From contig BRON01000012.1 in assembly GCA_024345305.1 (NCBI GenBank), positions 372,001-436,000 of the forward strand: a DNA stretch of 64,000 bases, given 5' to 3'. Numbering within the stretch: the stretch's first letter is position 1; each line of letters starts with the position of its first letter. This stretch comes from Mrakia gelida. Lineage: Eukaryota; Basidiomycota; Tremellomycetes; Cystofilobasidiales; Mrakiaceae. The notes under the pieces are model-generated. The model was not told the DNA's origin. It searched no databases and saw nothing but the letters and a program-made list of their open reading frames with translations. Position numbers and translations under genes: made by a program. Below are positions 12,186 to 26,202 of the stretch, piece by piece.

Positions 12186-13804
12186 ATGTCCAAAGTCGCT
12201 GTCATCACTGGAGGAAGCTCAGGTGAGCTCTCTCTTCTCTCGTTCTCTCTCCCTCCCTCCCTTCCTCTCGATTGAACCGAGCTCGCTCCTTCACCCTCCC
12301 TCCCACCCCCCTCCCTTTCCTCCCTTCGGCACAATCCGACTGACCTCTTTTCCCTTGTACTGTTCGTGTGCTCAGGTATCGGTCGAGCCACATCCGAAGC
12401 TCTCGCCAAAGCAGGGTACAAGGTCGTTCTCTCTGGACGAAGACAAACCGAGCTCGACATCTCCGAGCAACTGTGTATCGACGCTCAACCGACCAAAGCG
12501 CCCGAGAACATCCTCACCGTCGCGGGAGATGTGAGCAACCAGGAGGCTGTCGTCGCGCTGTTCAAGGCTGCTGTCGACAAGTTTGGAAGGGTTGATGTCG
12601 TTTTCAACGTGAGCTCTCGCTCTTCTCCCTTCCTTCGTTCAGCCCTCCCTTCGTGAGTCGCCGTCCTGACTTCGGTTTTGGATGGATAGAACGCTGGGAT
12701 TGGAGCGCCTGATGTTGTGATCGAGGATCTTCCTGTGGCAACGTTCGACGCTGTGATGGCTGTGAACGTTCGAGCTGCTTTCCTCATCACGCAGGAGGCG
12801 GTCAGGCAGTTCAAGGTCCAGGAGCCTCAGGGAGGGAGGATCATCAGTGAGCTTGCGTTCCTCCCCTCTTCGTGCTAGAAATTCCAGAAGCTGATCAGTA
12901 TACACTCGTCACTCTCGCAGACAATGGATCTATCTCTGCTCACGTTCCTCGAATGAGTGAGTCTGGTTTGACGCTTCGAGGTTGTTGGGCGAGAGGATTC
13001 GAGACGCACTCCTCCCCTTCAACGACCACTACCTCTCCTCTTTCCGAAGGACTTCTCGCACCCCGAGAGTCGCTCTTCGACGAAGTCAAGAGAACGTGGC
13101 TGACATCTTGCTTGTTCTCTTCCAGACTCTGCCCCTTACGTGAGCTCCCCGTCGCTATTCCTCTCTCTCCCTCTGCTGTTCTGACCTTCTGCCCTCCTTC
13201 AGACCATGAGCAAACACGCCATCACCGGACTTACAAAGTGCACTCAGCTCGATGGACGAGCCTTCAACATCGCTTGCTCTCAGATCGATATCGGTTCGTC
13301 GAGACTCTCGAACTCCATCGCCTCGACCCTTCGAGCTGAACCGTTATCTCGCTTTTCTTTCCACAGGAAACGCTACCACCGCTCTTGGAGATACTTCTGC
13401 CCCCAAGGTATGTCCCATGAGCCTATCACTGAGCTCTGAACGGTCGCGAAACTTGAACTGACCGGCCTTTTCTCCCTCCCTTCGACGCGTCGTCTCCCTC
13501 GTCAGGCTCAACCTTCCGGCCACGACCTCGTCGAGGCTTCTTTCCCTGTTTCGGACGTTGCCGATGCCGTCGTATACATGTCTGGGCTCCCTCTGACCAC
13601 CAACGTGTGAGTTACACATCTTCTCGATCCCGTCTGCTCGATCTCGATTGCTTGTTGACGCGTTCTTCCCTCTTGCCTTTCCAGCGCGACGATGACCATC
13701 ATGGTGAGCTCTACCACTCTGAAACTTCGCCGAGACGTTCACTGATCCGTTCTTCACTTCTTTCGCAGGCCACGACCATGCCCTCGTACATCGGACGAGG
13801 TTGA
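12186..13804 (+). CDS. Short-chain dehydrogenase/reductase, classical SDR
   Basis: 254-aa NAD(P)-dependent oxidoreductase from ten exons: 12186-12222, 12376-12608, 12690-12846, 12921-12956, 13126-13139, 13203-13293, 13367-13407, 13506-13606, 13685-13703, 13769-13804. Classical SDR motifs: TGGSSGIG cofactor loop near the start, a basic pair after strand 2 (SGRRQ, which suggests NADPH), AGDVS, FNNAGIGAP, the NNGSIS catalytic-Ser region and the active-site YTMSK. Exon 5 is 14 nt and encodes the residues just before the catalytic Tyr. Substrate cannot be told from sequence. A cytosolic location is likely since there is no targeting peptide. It sits alone between unrelated genes. Confidence 0.9.
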
Positions 13805-14689
13805 ACGGGAGAGGGAGAGCAGGTCGCGACGCGTTTCATTTTCTTTTTGGGTTATCTTTCTCTCTCGATTCAAGTTGCTACTCAACGTCGGAGCCAGCGA
13901 GTCAAGCACTCGGTTCTCTTCTCACAGTCAGCTCTCGAAACTCTGAACTGAAAGGGGCCCGAGAAAGCTCAAAAACAGAGGCGTACGAGATATGGAGGGG
14001 AAGGGAGGGAGGGGAAAGGGAGGGAGCGAGGTGACGTCTCCCTTCCGAGATCTCACTTGAGAGAAGGTTTTCGCGCCTCGCTTTTTGAGCTGTACTCATA
14101 TCGGCCTGTATACCTGTCACATGATCATCACGAGATGCGAAAATCTGTCAAAAACCAAACGGGTCTAGCCAAACACGGAAGCCGAGGGGAGGACGTCGAG
14201 CTCGACCTTGAGTCTCCCTCAAACCACCAGCCCGATCCAGCTCGTCTTCCGTAACGAGGTACTCTTCCTTCCAGTCACTCGCCTCAGCATCGGCTTCGTT
14301 CTCTCGAGCCAGTCAAGGAAGCTTTTCGACCTCGTTAGGTCGCTGGTCCCGGACCTCTTCCTCTCCCCCAAACCTCCTCCCTCCCTCCCTCCCCTCCCTT
14401 GATCAGCTCCTCTCGAAGCTACCGACTTGCCTCGCCAACTCAGGATTTCGCTAGCTACGCTCTCTATACCACCATCTAGCTCCCTCGTGAGTTCAGGATC
14501 TTCTTCTTTTCTTGCTTGATCAGCCGAAACGGGAAGGAGGGAGGGATGAGGGAGACGGCGGCCAGTCTGAAGCAGAACCTTTCTCTCAGCTCTGCTTTGC
14601 TCGACCATCCAGAGCCCACGTTCACAGGAACTCAAAGCTAACTCGTCCTTGGCTCTCCCTTTCTCTCTTCAGCTTCTCCTCCAACGACC
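13805..14689 (+). promoter_or_regulatory. Promoter and 5' leader of the FMP27-like gene, with probable 5'-UTR intron
   Basis: 885 bp without a gene. A donor GTGAGTTC at 14487, an AGCTAAC branch-like site near 14636-14642 and a TTCTCTCTTCAG acceptor ending at 14672 suggest an intron (14487-14672) in the leader. The ATG at 14690 follows 17 nt later. Confidence 0.5.
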
Positions 14690-17600
14690 ATGTCCAAGTT
14701 CCCGCTAGGGACTCTCCCGACCTGCCTCCTCCTCCTCCTCACAACCTTCTTCGTCCTCCGCCGACTTCTACCTCTCCTCACAACGACCTTCAGCAAACAC
14801 CTCAAAGTTCGAACCATCAGCTTCAGAAGCATACGAGGAATCGAATGGAACTCCGCTTCGTCGCCGAGCTCGACCTCCAGCTCCAAGAACGTCGTAGGAG
14901 TGAAAGTCGAGAGGTGAGCTCGACCTTCTCCTCCCTCCCTCCCCTCCTCGATTGGACCTCCCTCGGTCGGCACTCCCGCTCATCCCGTCTTTCTTTTTAC
15001 TTTCTTCTTCCAGAGTCGGCATCAGCTTCCATCGAGGCAAGGCGAAAGGAGTTCGATCTTGGGTCAGCATCGTCGTCGAGGACGTCGTCGTCACTCTTCA
15101 AAGCCAGCCCTCGCTCCCTCCTCCCAACCCCTCCTCCCCAATGAATTCAGCTCCCTCCTCTCCTCCTCTATCCCCACTCAGCAGTCCAGACCTCTCCTCC
15201 TTCAGTCCGCCAGGGTCTCCCTTCCTCGGACACGAACAACGCAACTGGTCGCCTCCTTCCTCCCCTCCACCTCACTCCATGACCGCCTCCTTCCTCCACA
15301 GCCCCGACAGCCTCTCCCCTCCTCCTCCTGGTCGCCCAAGCTTCCCATCTCATCTTCGCAAATCCTCCTACTTCCCTCAGCCTACTCGTGCATCAGCCAA
15401 CTTCGCCTTCGACGGGTTCAAGAGGAAGATACGAGGGATGCTTCGCAAGTTCGCGGAGAACCTCCTCAGGAGCACGCTCAACGTGCTTCCCGAGCTCGCG
15501 AGGGTCGTGGACATCGAGTTCAAGGGGAGGATGGAGTGCAACCTGAAGGAGGACGTGCCTGAGGTGGAGGGAGAGGGATTGGGACTGCAGTTATCGCTCA
15601 AGGGAGGACTTCGGATAGGAACGCGTGTCGAGTTGACGGTTCCGCCGTCGCTCGTATACGAGTCGCGTCTCGATGGGTACGGATCCGACGAGGAGGAGGT
15701 CAGGAGAAGCCGCTTGACGAGGATGAAGCGGGCGAAGAAGGGAGCTCGATGGCTCGGGACATCAGCTTCGAGGGTTTGGAAGCGAGGACTGGGGAGGAGT
15801 GCTGGGATGGGAAGCTTCGTTCTCGACATCGGCGAAGTTGGACGGATCGAGGTCAGGAGGATAACAGGAGGAGAGGAGTCGTCTCCGAAGGACTCTCCGA
15901 GATCATCAACCTTCCTCTCGAGAGCACCATCGTCTCAGTCGTTCGAAGGACGTTCACGGACGAAAACCTCATCCTCCATCACCTCCAACCCACGCGACTC
16001 CTCCCCACCTCGTCGCACCGGATCCTTCGCTTCCCTCTCCAGTCTTGTCTTCTCTACCACCTCCACAACAGCACCACCTCCCTACCTCCCTCCATCCTCA
16101 TCACATCCTCCCAACCTCCTCTTCTCCATCGAAGGACCTATTCGCGTGCGCCTCGGTCATCGATTCGGTCCAGGAGTCAACCTCATCGGAGAGGAAGCTC
16201 TGCTCGTCGAGGCTGGTGTCTACGGGAAGGTAGCCGTCTGCCTCAACTCGGTGGAGGATCTCCTATCCGCCAGGAAGGCTTCTCCTCCTCCAACTCCCCC
16301 TCGAGACCTCGGAAGCAGCATCCCCAAGACGAAACGATCGAACAAGAAGGTGAGCTCTCAGCCCTCTAGGTTTCTACTCGGGGCTCTTACGCGACTGACT
16401 CTTTTTTTCGTCCCTTCCTTTCATTCTTCAGAACCTCGTACGATGTTTCGACTCGGCCAAACTCGATATCGCCCTCATCGTCGTCACCCACAGCGAACGT
16501 CGTTTCTTCCCAACCTCGAAGGCGTTCAACCTCGACTCAACTCCCGAATCCCGCCCCTCTCCCTCAGCTCCCCCTCTTGCCGTCGAACTCGTCGTCCACG
16601 GTCTCAACCTCTCAGCGCAAGTCTCTCGTCCAACGGAGTGCAAACTTCATCGAGAGTGGCTCGGTTCTCATCCAACAGGAGAGGGCTTCGCGATCGGAGC
16701 AGGAGTCGCGTCGTTACGCTTCAGTTTGGTCACCACGGGAGTCTGCGACGACCCGGTCTCGCCGACGTCGAAGTCGCATCCTCAGGGACCGACGACGAGG
16801 CTCGAGCTCGGTCGAGCGAGGATGGATGGATTCGCGTCGCCTCCTCCTGCAGCGTCCCTCTCTCCCAAGGATCCGAACGCCTGGCTCGTCGTCTGCGAGA
16901 TGGCTCTCGATGGAGTTGTAGGAGTAGCAGCCATGGAGGACCTCGAGCTTCTCGCCTCAGCTCTTCAGGCTCGGGAACCGAAGTCGAAACCACCTTCCCC
17001 TCCTCCTCCCAAATCCACCTCTTCCTCCTGGCCCATCCCTCGCTTCGCCGTCGCCTCGACCCTCGGAGAGACAACACTTCTCGTTTCAGCATCCCCTCGA
17101 GAGGGCCACAAGCCCACCTCCATCTTCCTCACTCTTCGCGGCGGATCGTTCAACCTCGGCGGAAGTTACTCGGACGCGTCGAAGGTCAAGTCGAAGCAGT
17201 GAGTCACCCCCATCCCTTTCTGCACTTCTCTCCTTCGTTCCTCCAACTGACTCGATCAATTCATTATTCTTTTTGCAGCAACCTCTCCGGTCTCTCCACT
17301 CAGACGAACTCGACGAAGCGTCGACCTCTGCAGGCGTCTCAGGACGACTACTCCCGCCACTTCAACTTCGAGACCAGCGGATGGCTTGGACCCCTCTCCG
17401 TCTTCGTCAGGTCGAATTCGAACCTGCAAGTGGACCGAATCACTCCATCGGACAAGCTCCTCATCCGAGTCGAGTCAGGAGAGATCAACGGTCGAGGGAA
17501 GGCTCTCGGATTCGATCGGATCGAACGTCGAGGGGAAATCTTCAACGAGGTCGTCGTTCTCGACTTGGAGTCAGCTATGGCGGACATCTCTACCTCCCTC

Positions 17601-20600
17601 GGAGTCGTCACGGTCGAGATCTGGGATCAGGAAGTCGTCGAAGGACTGGATCGTCTTGCTTCGGAGATCAGACGACTCGAAAAGGCTCCACCGCCATCGG
17701 ATCCCTCTTCGCCTCCTCTCACGGACCCAGTCGAACCCTTCACGGATCCCTACCCTCCTTCCATCCTCCAAAAGCTCCCTCCCGGACTCACCTTCTACGG
17801 ATCCGTCGCCCTCTTCGACCTCGTCATCGCCTCCATCGATCCCAACCCCGAGTGCTCGAAGAAGCTCGTCCGAGGGATTCGAGTTCGAACTCGCGTCGTC
17901 GCCGAGTACTCGTTCCATCGCCCTCAACACGCGACGAGGGTCCCTCCTTCAACATCCAGGATGCGAGACGGTCTCAAGCTCCCCGAGGACATCGCTGTTC
18001 AGGCATCAGCGACCGCGCTCGAGGCAGGCAAGACTGGAGGAGAAGCCGCGCTCGTCGCCTTCACCGCTCATGACTTCTCCGTCCTCCCGATTCTCAACGC
18101 TCGACAAGACTTCTCGGGACGAGGTCGATCATCGCATCACGGGAGGAACGCATCAACGGCGTCGATGTTCCCTCCAGCGAGGCGGAGACAACCAACCCTC
18201 ACGAGCTGGGACTTCCAACGAGCACCACCCGTCGCGTCGGAGAACCCCTGGGATCCTCAGACGATCAATCCCTTCGCCCTCACCCCCCTCGAGTCCGCCA
18301 AAACACCTCTCCTCCGAACCGCCGCCATCAAGATTCGAATCAAGCTCCAGGACCAGCCCGTCACGACGAAGAGTCCAGCCGTCGCGAACCAAATCATCAT
18401 CTCAGTCAAGGAAATCGGTCTTCGTTTCGACCTCGCCCACGTCTACTGCTGCCTCTGCGCCCTCGAAGCCGTCAAGCACATCGGAGCTCGACCCAAGTCT
18501 TCCAAACCAACTCCTCCACCCTCCAAACCTCATCCCTCGACCTTCGGAATCTCCCTCTCCGTCTCCACCGTCCATCTCTACCTCCACTTCCCTCTCGGCG
18601 AGGACCTCTTCATCCGAACTCGAAACCTCGAGATCCAGTCACCCTCGGAGGGACCCAAGTCCCTTACAGTCGAGAGCATCTACGGATTCGTCCCCAGTCT
18701 TCGCCAACGATCCCAACCCAAGGACTCGCCAGCACTCTGGGAGGAGCTCGCTCGTCTTCGTCAGGTTCGAATCGTAGTCGACCTTCCCGTCGGACGCGTT
18801 CCCTCCATCTCCGTCACCCTCGAAGGAGCTCGACTTCGGATCCCCTTCTCCTACAAGCTCGCCAACCTCATCCTCAACATCTCCATCACCCTCAAATCCG
18901 TCAAACACCTCGCGAAGATGTTCAAGCAGGCCAACGTCGCCCTTCAGTTCGAACCTCAGGTCGAGGGACCCAAATCCGTTCCAGACATCCACGTCTCGTG
19001 CAAGACGTTCACCTTCGAGGCCACCGACGACGAGATCGACACCAAGCTCAACCTCATCTGGCGAGTCGGTCACGAGGAGCATGCAGCGAGGTTGGAGAGA
19101 GACGAGGCTTTCGACGCGAAGGTCGCTGCGATCAGAGCTTTTGAAGATGGAGGGGAGGGCTCGAAGGGACCCAAGTCGTCGACTTCTCGATGGAACCTCG
19201 GATCCGATCACACCGTCGGAGTGGAGGACGCTCGCAGGAGGCTGGATCAGTACAACTCGTCGGCTTGGATTCGTCGACATCGAGCAGCTCTCGGCGAGCA
19301 AGGTCGAAGGGAGGACCGAGCTCTTCGCCAGGTCAATGGTCTCACCAAACCGGATCCTCGTCTCCCCATCAACGTCGCTCCCACCGTTCGATCAGCTCCT
19401 CTCTTCCGAATGACCTTCGTCGGCGTCGACGTTGACATCAAGCGTCCTTCCTTCGACGAAGACGAGCGGAAGGAGTTCATGCACGATCTCGGAAACGGAC
19501 TCCCCAAGACGACCGAGTTCTCCCTCCTCGTCCCTCTTCACATCCTCTGGACCCTCGACTCGGCCAAGTTCAGCCTTCGAGACTACCCCATCCCTCTCCT
19601 CAACGTCCCTCCCCTCACACCAGAGCAGCTCGCGTCGCCGAACGGTCCTCGCAAGGCTTGGGAGTTCGAAACGGACCTCGTCGTCGGAGAGGAGATGGCA
19701 GGGAAGGACTCGTTCTACTGGATCGAATCTACCGTCATCCCGGAGAATACTGGAGAGGAGGGAGCAGCTCGATTCGGGATCCTCGTCGCGAAGACCATCA
19801 TGCCAGTCAAGACCTACGCCGAACCGAAGATCAAGATCCACACCTCGTCGGTCACGGACTTCTGCTGGGGGACTTCCTATCAGCCTGGGATTCAGGACAT
19901 GATGAAGGTGTTTGAGGTGAGTCTTTTGAAGTCTTCTATCGCTTTCGTTCGAAGTGTCGAAGCTGATCGCGGTTCGTCCTTCTTGTTCTTTCGCAGACTC
20001 TCACTCATCCTCCTCGAGATCCGTCGGAACGAGTCGGATTCTGGGACAAGCTTCGTCTCGTCTTCCATTGGAGGCTCAAGCTCGACTTCGAAGGACCTGT
20101 TCACATCCACGCCAAAGGTTCGTCGACTCCTCCCTCTCGTTTCCATGTTCGACTTCGACGCGTCGAGCTGGAAGCTGATCTACCCTCCCTTCTTTCTCTC
20201 TTCATCGCTCAGGTTCTCGAAGTCCTTACAGCGTCCTCGAACACGGAGCCGGATTCGTTCTCGCCTGGTCTGGACAACCCACCTTCACCATCAACCTCCC
20301 CAACAAGGAACGAGAGCTCATTCAAATCGACGCCGACCGTCTCCTCTTCGCCATCCCGGATCTTCGAGACCTCATCGACCGAGCAGCCATGGGAAACGCC
20401 GAGCTTCAGACAGCCGAGGAAGATGCGAGCCAGAAGGACGACGATTCGGAGCAACCACCGGCTCCGAAGAGGGAGTTCAGGAAGGTCTTCGCCAAGTTCA
20501 CGAACGGAGCTCGAGTTGGTTGGGGATTCGTGCTGGAGAGGACGTGTGGGAACGAGTGCAAGAAGTGCAAGGGGAAGAAGAAGTTCGATCGTCAGTGTAG

Positions 20601-23600
20601 GATTTGGGACTTCCTGCCTCACTACGACGTCATCTTCAAGACTCCCGAGTTCGTGAAGAGTCGAGATCCTCAGGTGAGTCGCCCTCCTCTCCACTTCCCG
20701 TCGTGTCTCCTCTTCCCGCCTTCTCGAGTCGTCTCGCTCTCCGTCGATCTCGTACTGACGCTCCCGTTCCTTGATCATCCCACCAGCTCGAGAAGTACGA
20801 TGCGTTCAAGAACTTCCGATCGGACTACATCCACTTCTCGATGTCCGTCGTCTCGCCCACGAACCGCCAGCGACCTCGAGAACAAGGAGTCACCGTCGAC
20901 GATGCTTCTGGATACAACGCTTTCCACTTCACTCCCAAGGGTTTCGCTCACTTTTTCGCTTGGTGGAGGTGAGCCTTGGAATTCTTTCTCAACGTCTCGG
21001 CCTCGAAGTTTCTTGCTGATCTCTTCTCCCTTCTTTCGTCTCAAAGGCTCTTCGGAGGCAACATGGGACTCCCGATTCGTCAAGGATCGATGTTCCCTGC
21101 ATCTCCTCCTCCCTCGAAGAAGTTTGGAAAGGCTCTGGCGACGATCAAGGTTCGTTTCTCCCTTCCCTCCCATTCTCGCGTCGGCTGGAACTGACGCGTC
21201 GTCTTCTCTCTTTCATCTCACCTACAGTACCGATTCGATCTCTCGCCGCTCTTCATCAGTCACATGTACAGCAACGACAGTCGAGCCGACTGGGGACGAG
21301 GAGAAGGAACCTACCTCGGAATCAAGTGCAAGCTCGCTCACTTCAAGGCCGACCTTCACCAGCGAGAGGAGGAGAAGACGATCACCAACGAGCTCCTCGG
21401 CAGGACGAAGGTCATCCCTCACAAACCCTTCTACGCCGCCGACGTCGTCCTCGACGATCTGGATCTCCGAGCAACCTCGGCACTCTTCAAGGAACCCGAG
21501 AAGCGACACGTCAAGCTCGACCCCGGACTCTCCCAGCACGACTCGATGTTCACTCGTCCGACCGCTCTTCCGGATCCAGCATGGTTCGACTTCGATGATC
21601 ACGTCGAAACAGACTGGTCTCCAACGGATCACCATCCTCACATCGAACTTCACAAGATCGCCGACTGTCCTCGCTTCAACTTCGTCAAGAGATCCGGATC
21701 CTCCAACGTCACTCGAGATGACGCTTCGGACGGTTCTCTCGATACTGCCTTCCCTACCTCGAAGTTCGGAAACGAGCCTACCCATCACTGCATGCTCGGA
21801 GAGTTGAAGAGTGAGCAAACCACGTCCTCTCTTTCCTCCCTTTGACTTCCGCTGACCCTCGCGCTGTTTTCTTGTCTTTCTTCTCAGATCCTCTGCAGTT
21901 CCAGATCGATCTCTGTCAGAAGAGAGTCGACGAGGTGGAGGCTCTCCTCGAGAAGGTTCAGGCTGGATCGGTTCGTCTCTACACGCTTCTTCGTTCGAAC
22001 CTTTCCGAGGCTGATATCGTCGCGGGTTGTTTCTTTCTCCAGAAGGACTCGAAGCAGGAAAGCTCTCTTCGGAGAAAGATCTCGACTCTCCACTCTCAGA
22101 TCGAGGTCCTTCGCGGCTACCTCAAGAGGGAGGATGTCGAGCGTCCTGCCGACGCGACGGGAACGGACTACGAGAAGCTGGCTCGGGAAGCGACTTCGCT
22201 CGGAAACGACTTCATCCACAGCACTCAGACTCGTCTCACTCATCCAACCTGGGGATCCTTCGATAACGTCTATCACGTCCAGTCGCCGAGACTCACCTGG
22301 TCGAACGAGGGTCGAAACGTGAGTCGCTCGATCGCTTTTCTCCACGGCGAGACGAGACGTGACGAGACGCGACGGAAAGCTGACTCGCTCTCTCGCTCTT
22401 TTTCCAGATCATGCTCAAGTACTACTACAACTCGAGAGTCAGGAAAGGATTCGAGTACCACATGTCGAGCGTGTGAGTAGATCAGCTTGACCTTGTTTCG
22501 TTCGCGAAGAGCTGAGCTGACCTCGTCTCTCACTTCCTCCTCCCCTTTCGCAGCGCCGTCAAGTTCATCCGAGAGATGACCAAGGAGCACCCAGAACCTC
22601 CCCCACCTCCTCCTCGTCAACACCACCACATGCACCCCGCTGGATCCCTCCCACCGAAGCCGAAGCTCCCCAAGTCGTCGCCTGGAAACCCTCGCAAAGC
22701 CAGTTCAGCCGTCGCTGCTGGTCTCCTTCGGATGTTCGCTGGAGAGATGGAACCGGAAGTCGTCGAGTCGGAGAACGATCCAGACCGACCTCCTCGATCC
22801 TTCACCCATCTCAACGGAGCTCGACCCACGGCGGATCCTTGGGAAGGTCTTTCGGATGACTTCGTCGTCGAGAAGAAGCATTGCTTCGTCCTCCTTCAAC
22901 CTCAGATCGCGCTTCGGAGCGACGTCGACGACGAATCGGTCGTCATCCTCGCTGCCAACGTCTTGGACCTTCAGATGTTCAGTGTTCTCGACAAGGAGGA
23001 CCTCGACGATCCAGTCAACGCTCGAGTCATGAGACGGTTCGTTTCGAATCCCCTTTCTTCTTGCTCTCGTCTCCGCTGCTCACCTGCTCTCTCTTCTTTG
23101 CTTCGCTCCTCACAGGAGTTACGGGACGATGACCGCTCTTCAAGCCTTCTATCCAGCAAAGATCGACGACAGCGAGTCTGGTTCGGACTTCGTCCCTCTC
23201 GAGGTGATGTACGACAACGCGTCCAACACGGACGACTTCGAGAGGATCGTTCCTCAAGCCGACGTTTCGCTTCAGTACGACAAGTTCAATCAGCTTCGTC
23301 TTCGAAACAAGCTCAGGCCCGTCGTCGCAGGAGGAGACTCGAACGTCAACGATCATCTCAAGCACCACATGGTGAGTTCGTTTTCGCTTTTCACTTCCGC
23401 CTCGAACTCGTTCTGACCTCGGTTCTCTCTCAATTCTCTCCTTCAGGATCTCGTCGCCGTGAATGTCCCTCGGTTCGCCGTCAGCGCTACCCCCAAGGAC
23501 TTCGGAGCTCTCTACAACATCGTCACGAACCTTCTCCTCTACCAGGACGACCTCCAGCAGGAGAGGTCGAAGCGACTCGAGAGTTTCATCTACTCCTTCG

Positions 23601-25789
23601 ACCACTCGAACCTCTCGGGGACAGCAGACGTCGTTCGAGACCTTCAGCAACGGATCAGGTCCCTCGATCGACTCCGATCAGGATACGAGACGAATCAGGA
23701 TCAGCTCGACGCGTCGGGTCGAGTCTCGCTCGCTACCATTCGAGGACAGACGCGTCAACTCGCCGAGGAGCTCGATCTCATCTTCGACGCCATCGCCGCC
23801 GCTCAGGACCCTCGGGAGGATCGAGACTCAAGCAAGAAGTCAGCCGTCAAGTTCGAGGCCAGTGCAGGAGACATCTCGTGGCACATGCTCACTCCCGAGA
23901 AGACTCTCCTCGCGAAGCTCGCTCTCAAGGGGATCGCCTTCCACTGGCTCAACAAACGAGACAGCTCGGTCTCGAACAGTCTCACCATCCAAGACCTCTC
24001 AGCTCTCAACGGTCATCCCGAGGCGATCTTTCCAGAGATCCTCTCTCGGTTCTACAAGCCAGGATCGGTTCCAGGAGCGAAGGTTCGTTTCGTTTTCGAC
24101 ACTCTCTTCCGTCCTCACCCGTTTGTCTCGCTGACCATCTCTTCTTTCGCTTCTTCAGCTTCCTCCCTTCGTCGTCGTCAAATGGAGTCTCCTCTCACCC
24201 GTCGGTGGAATCTCTATCGTCGAGCACTTCGGTCTCGCCATCCATCCGATCCGAGTCTCACTCGAGAGGAGGGTCGGACGCGACTTCCTCGCCTACTTCT
24301 TCCAGGGAAGCAAGAAGTCGAAGGACGCTACTGCCGAGGACTCGAACTCGAAGGATAAGGGTTCGAAGGACAAGGAATCGAAGGACAAGGACTCGAGCAA
24401 AGCCGTCATCAAAGTCGAGGAATCTCCCACCGTCGCGACCTTCTCCCTCACTCGTCCCGACGATAGCGAGGTCGCTCTCGAACCCTTCGGCGACTCCCCA
24501 TCCTCAACCCCCGTTGGAACTCCTTCTTCCGACCCTCCCTCCTTCCCTCTCGGTCGAGCACGATCGTCGTCGAATCTCCAAGCCTCGGTCCCTCTAGAGA
24601 AGGGGAAGAAAACTCTCTCTCACGCAGCCTCGTCAGCGAACCTCAAGGTCGCCGCTTCCTCGTCTACCAGCTCCAACGGTGGTCCCTCTCCTTCGCCCTC
24701 CACCACCAAGCTTCGTCGCTCGAAGTCCAACCAGAGCATGCGAGCTACCAAGGAGAAGAAGGCCGACAAGGAGAAGGCGGACAAGTCTCAGGTCGACGAG
24801 ATGAGGAGTCGAGCTTCGAGCAATCGAACCTTCGTCTACGTCAACGTTCTCAGTACCACTCTCGTGCTCAGCTACAAGGTGAGATTTGCACCTCTTCTTT
24901 CTGGTTCGAAGTCGCGTCGAGTTCTGACTTTCGTCTCTTCGGGTTTCGCTCATCACAGGGAGACAAAGCCAAGAGCATCACCGACATGTACGACCTGAAG
25001 TTCGCTACTCCTCCTATCGAGTACCACAACAGGACCCTCTCGTTCGAGGAGCTCATCCACGAGTTCAAGTGCGTTCGAACCTTTTTCTCGGCTAGCTCGA
25101 GACGCGATTGCTGACCCTTTCTTTCTTTCTCTCTTCCAGAGGCGAACTCATCAAGGCCGCCTGGCAGCAGCGAGGTCGACTGTTCACCCAGTTCATGAAG
25201 CCTCGTCCCAAGCCTTCTCCGTCGCCCTCGATCGGAAACTTTGGACCTCAATCCGTCGCTCGAATTCGAACTCAGTCCTCGTCGTCGGATCAGCTTCGAA
25301 ACAACTCCGCTCTCCTTCCAGTGCGTTTTCATTCCCTGCCCTTTCGCTCTCTTTCGCTTACTGACCATTCATCCTTTCCCTCTACAGGACAAGCCTCTCG
25401 TCCAGTCTCCAACGAACTCGGAGGACGGTCTCTCGAGGACTCCCTCGGCTGGGGGACTTTCGTACTACTCGTCCTCGGAACTCACCCAGCAAACCTCCTC
25501 GTCCTCCGCAAGCTCCATCTCCCCTTCGAGAACCACCAAGTCCTCCTCCGTCTCCAACCTCATTCGTCGGACGTTCCACCCAAGGAAGTCGATGGATCCC
25601 TCAGCTCATCAAGTCTCCTCGTCGTCTGATCCCGTGAGTTCGACGCGTCTCCGTTACTTTCTTCTCTTCGTTCGCTGACCTTCCTTCCCCCCCTTACCTG
25701 CTACCCAGACTGTCGAGGAAGACCCCGAAGCAGACCCCGAATCGGAAATCAACCTTCGGAAAGCTCTTCTCGGACGAGCTGGAGCTTGA
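14690..25789 (+). CDS. fmp27: FMP27/Hobbit/BLTP2-type bridge-like lipid transfer protein
   Basis: About 3183 aa from 20 exons, the largest gene here. Exons: 14690-14913, 15014-16349, 16432-17198, 17279-19916, 19997-20117, 20213-20673, 20787-20968, 21047-21149, 21228-21810, 21888-21970, 22043-22318, 22408-22472, 22554-23036, 23116-23371, 23447-24082, 24159-24878, 24959-25068, 25140-25320, 25388-25633, 25709-25789. Residues 8-30 form a hydrophobic anchor (CLLLLLTTFFVLRR). The diagnostic GFWDK motif is at about 1669-1673, followed by the conserved HIHAKGSRSPY, a WRLFGGNMG stretch and a C-terminal DMYDLKF...EYHNRT block like the WPPW region. Members form long hydrophobic-groove rods at ER-plasma membrane contacts that move phospholipids. 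Family identity is strong; lipid and contact site are inferred. The linker at about 2789-2820 is Lys/Ser/Asp rich. Confidence 0.92.
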
Positions 25790-26202
25790 CCTGGTTTGCG
25801 TCTTCGTTTCTCGTTCTTCATGTCCTTTCTTTCTTCTCTCCCCTCTCTCTCATTTTTTTCCATACATCTACACCCTTCATGCATCTTGCACTTCACACCT
25901 TCTCTCTCTCTCCATCCATCCATCTTCGTTCTCGTTCCCTCGATGTTGTAGCCTCTCCGATCTCGCGTCTCTCTTCGTTCTTACCTTACAACTCTCACGA
26001 CCCCCTCTTTCGATCTCTTTTTCTTTCTTGTTGGTTGGTAGCATTTCATACGACAACATCTCTCTCTCATGAAGAACCATCTACTTTTTCTCTCTCCAGA
26101 CCACGTTCCGCGTTGAGGAAAGTCACGTCTCGCGTTTCGTCTCGTCTCGTCTCGTTCGTTTCGTTGAGTCGTCATAAGATCACCAGCAAGATCGACAGAA
26201 CT
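25790..26202. other. Convergent 3' region between FMP27-like gene and ATM1
   Basis: 413 bp between two stop codons on opposite strands. T- and C-rich with ATACATCTACA-type stretches, consistent with two 3' UTRs and polyadenylation signals. No gene is seen. Confidence 0.55.

Noticed and set aside
14952..20600. Uninterrupted 1882-codon plus-strand ORF
   Set aside because: It reads through introns at 16350-16431 and 17199-17278; their combined 162 nt brings it back in frame, but exon 3 (16432-17198) is then read out of frame and conserved blocks are lost. The spliced FMP27 model is preferred.
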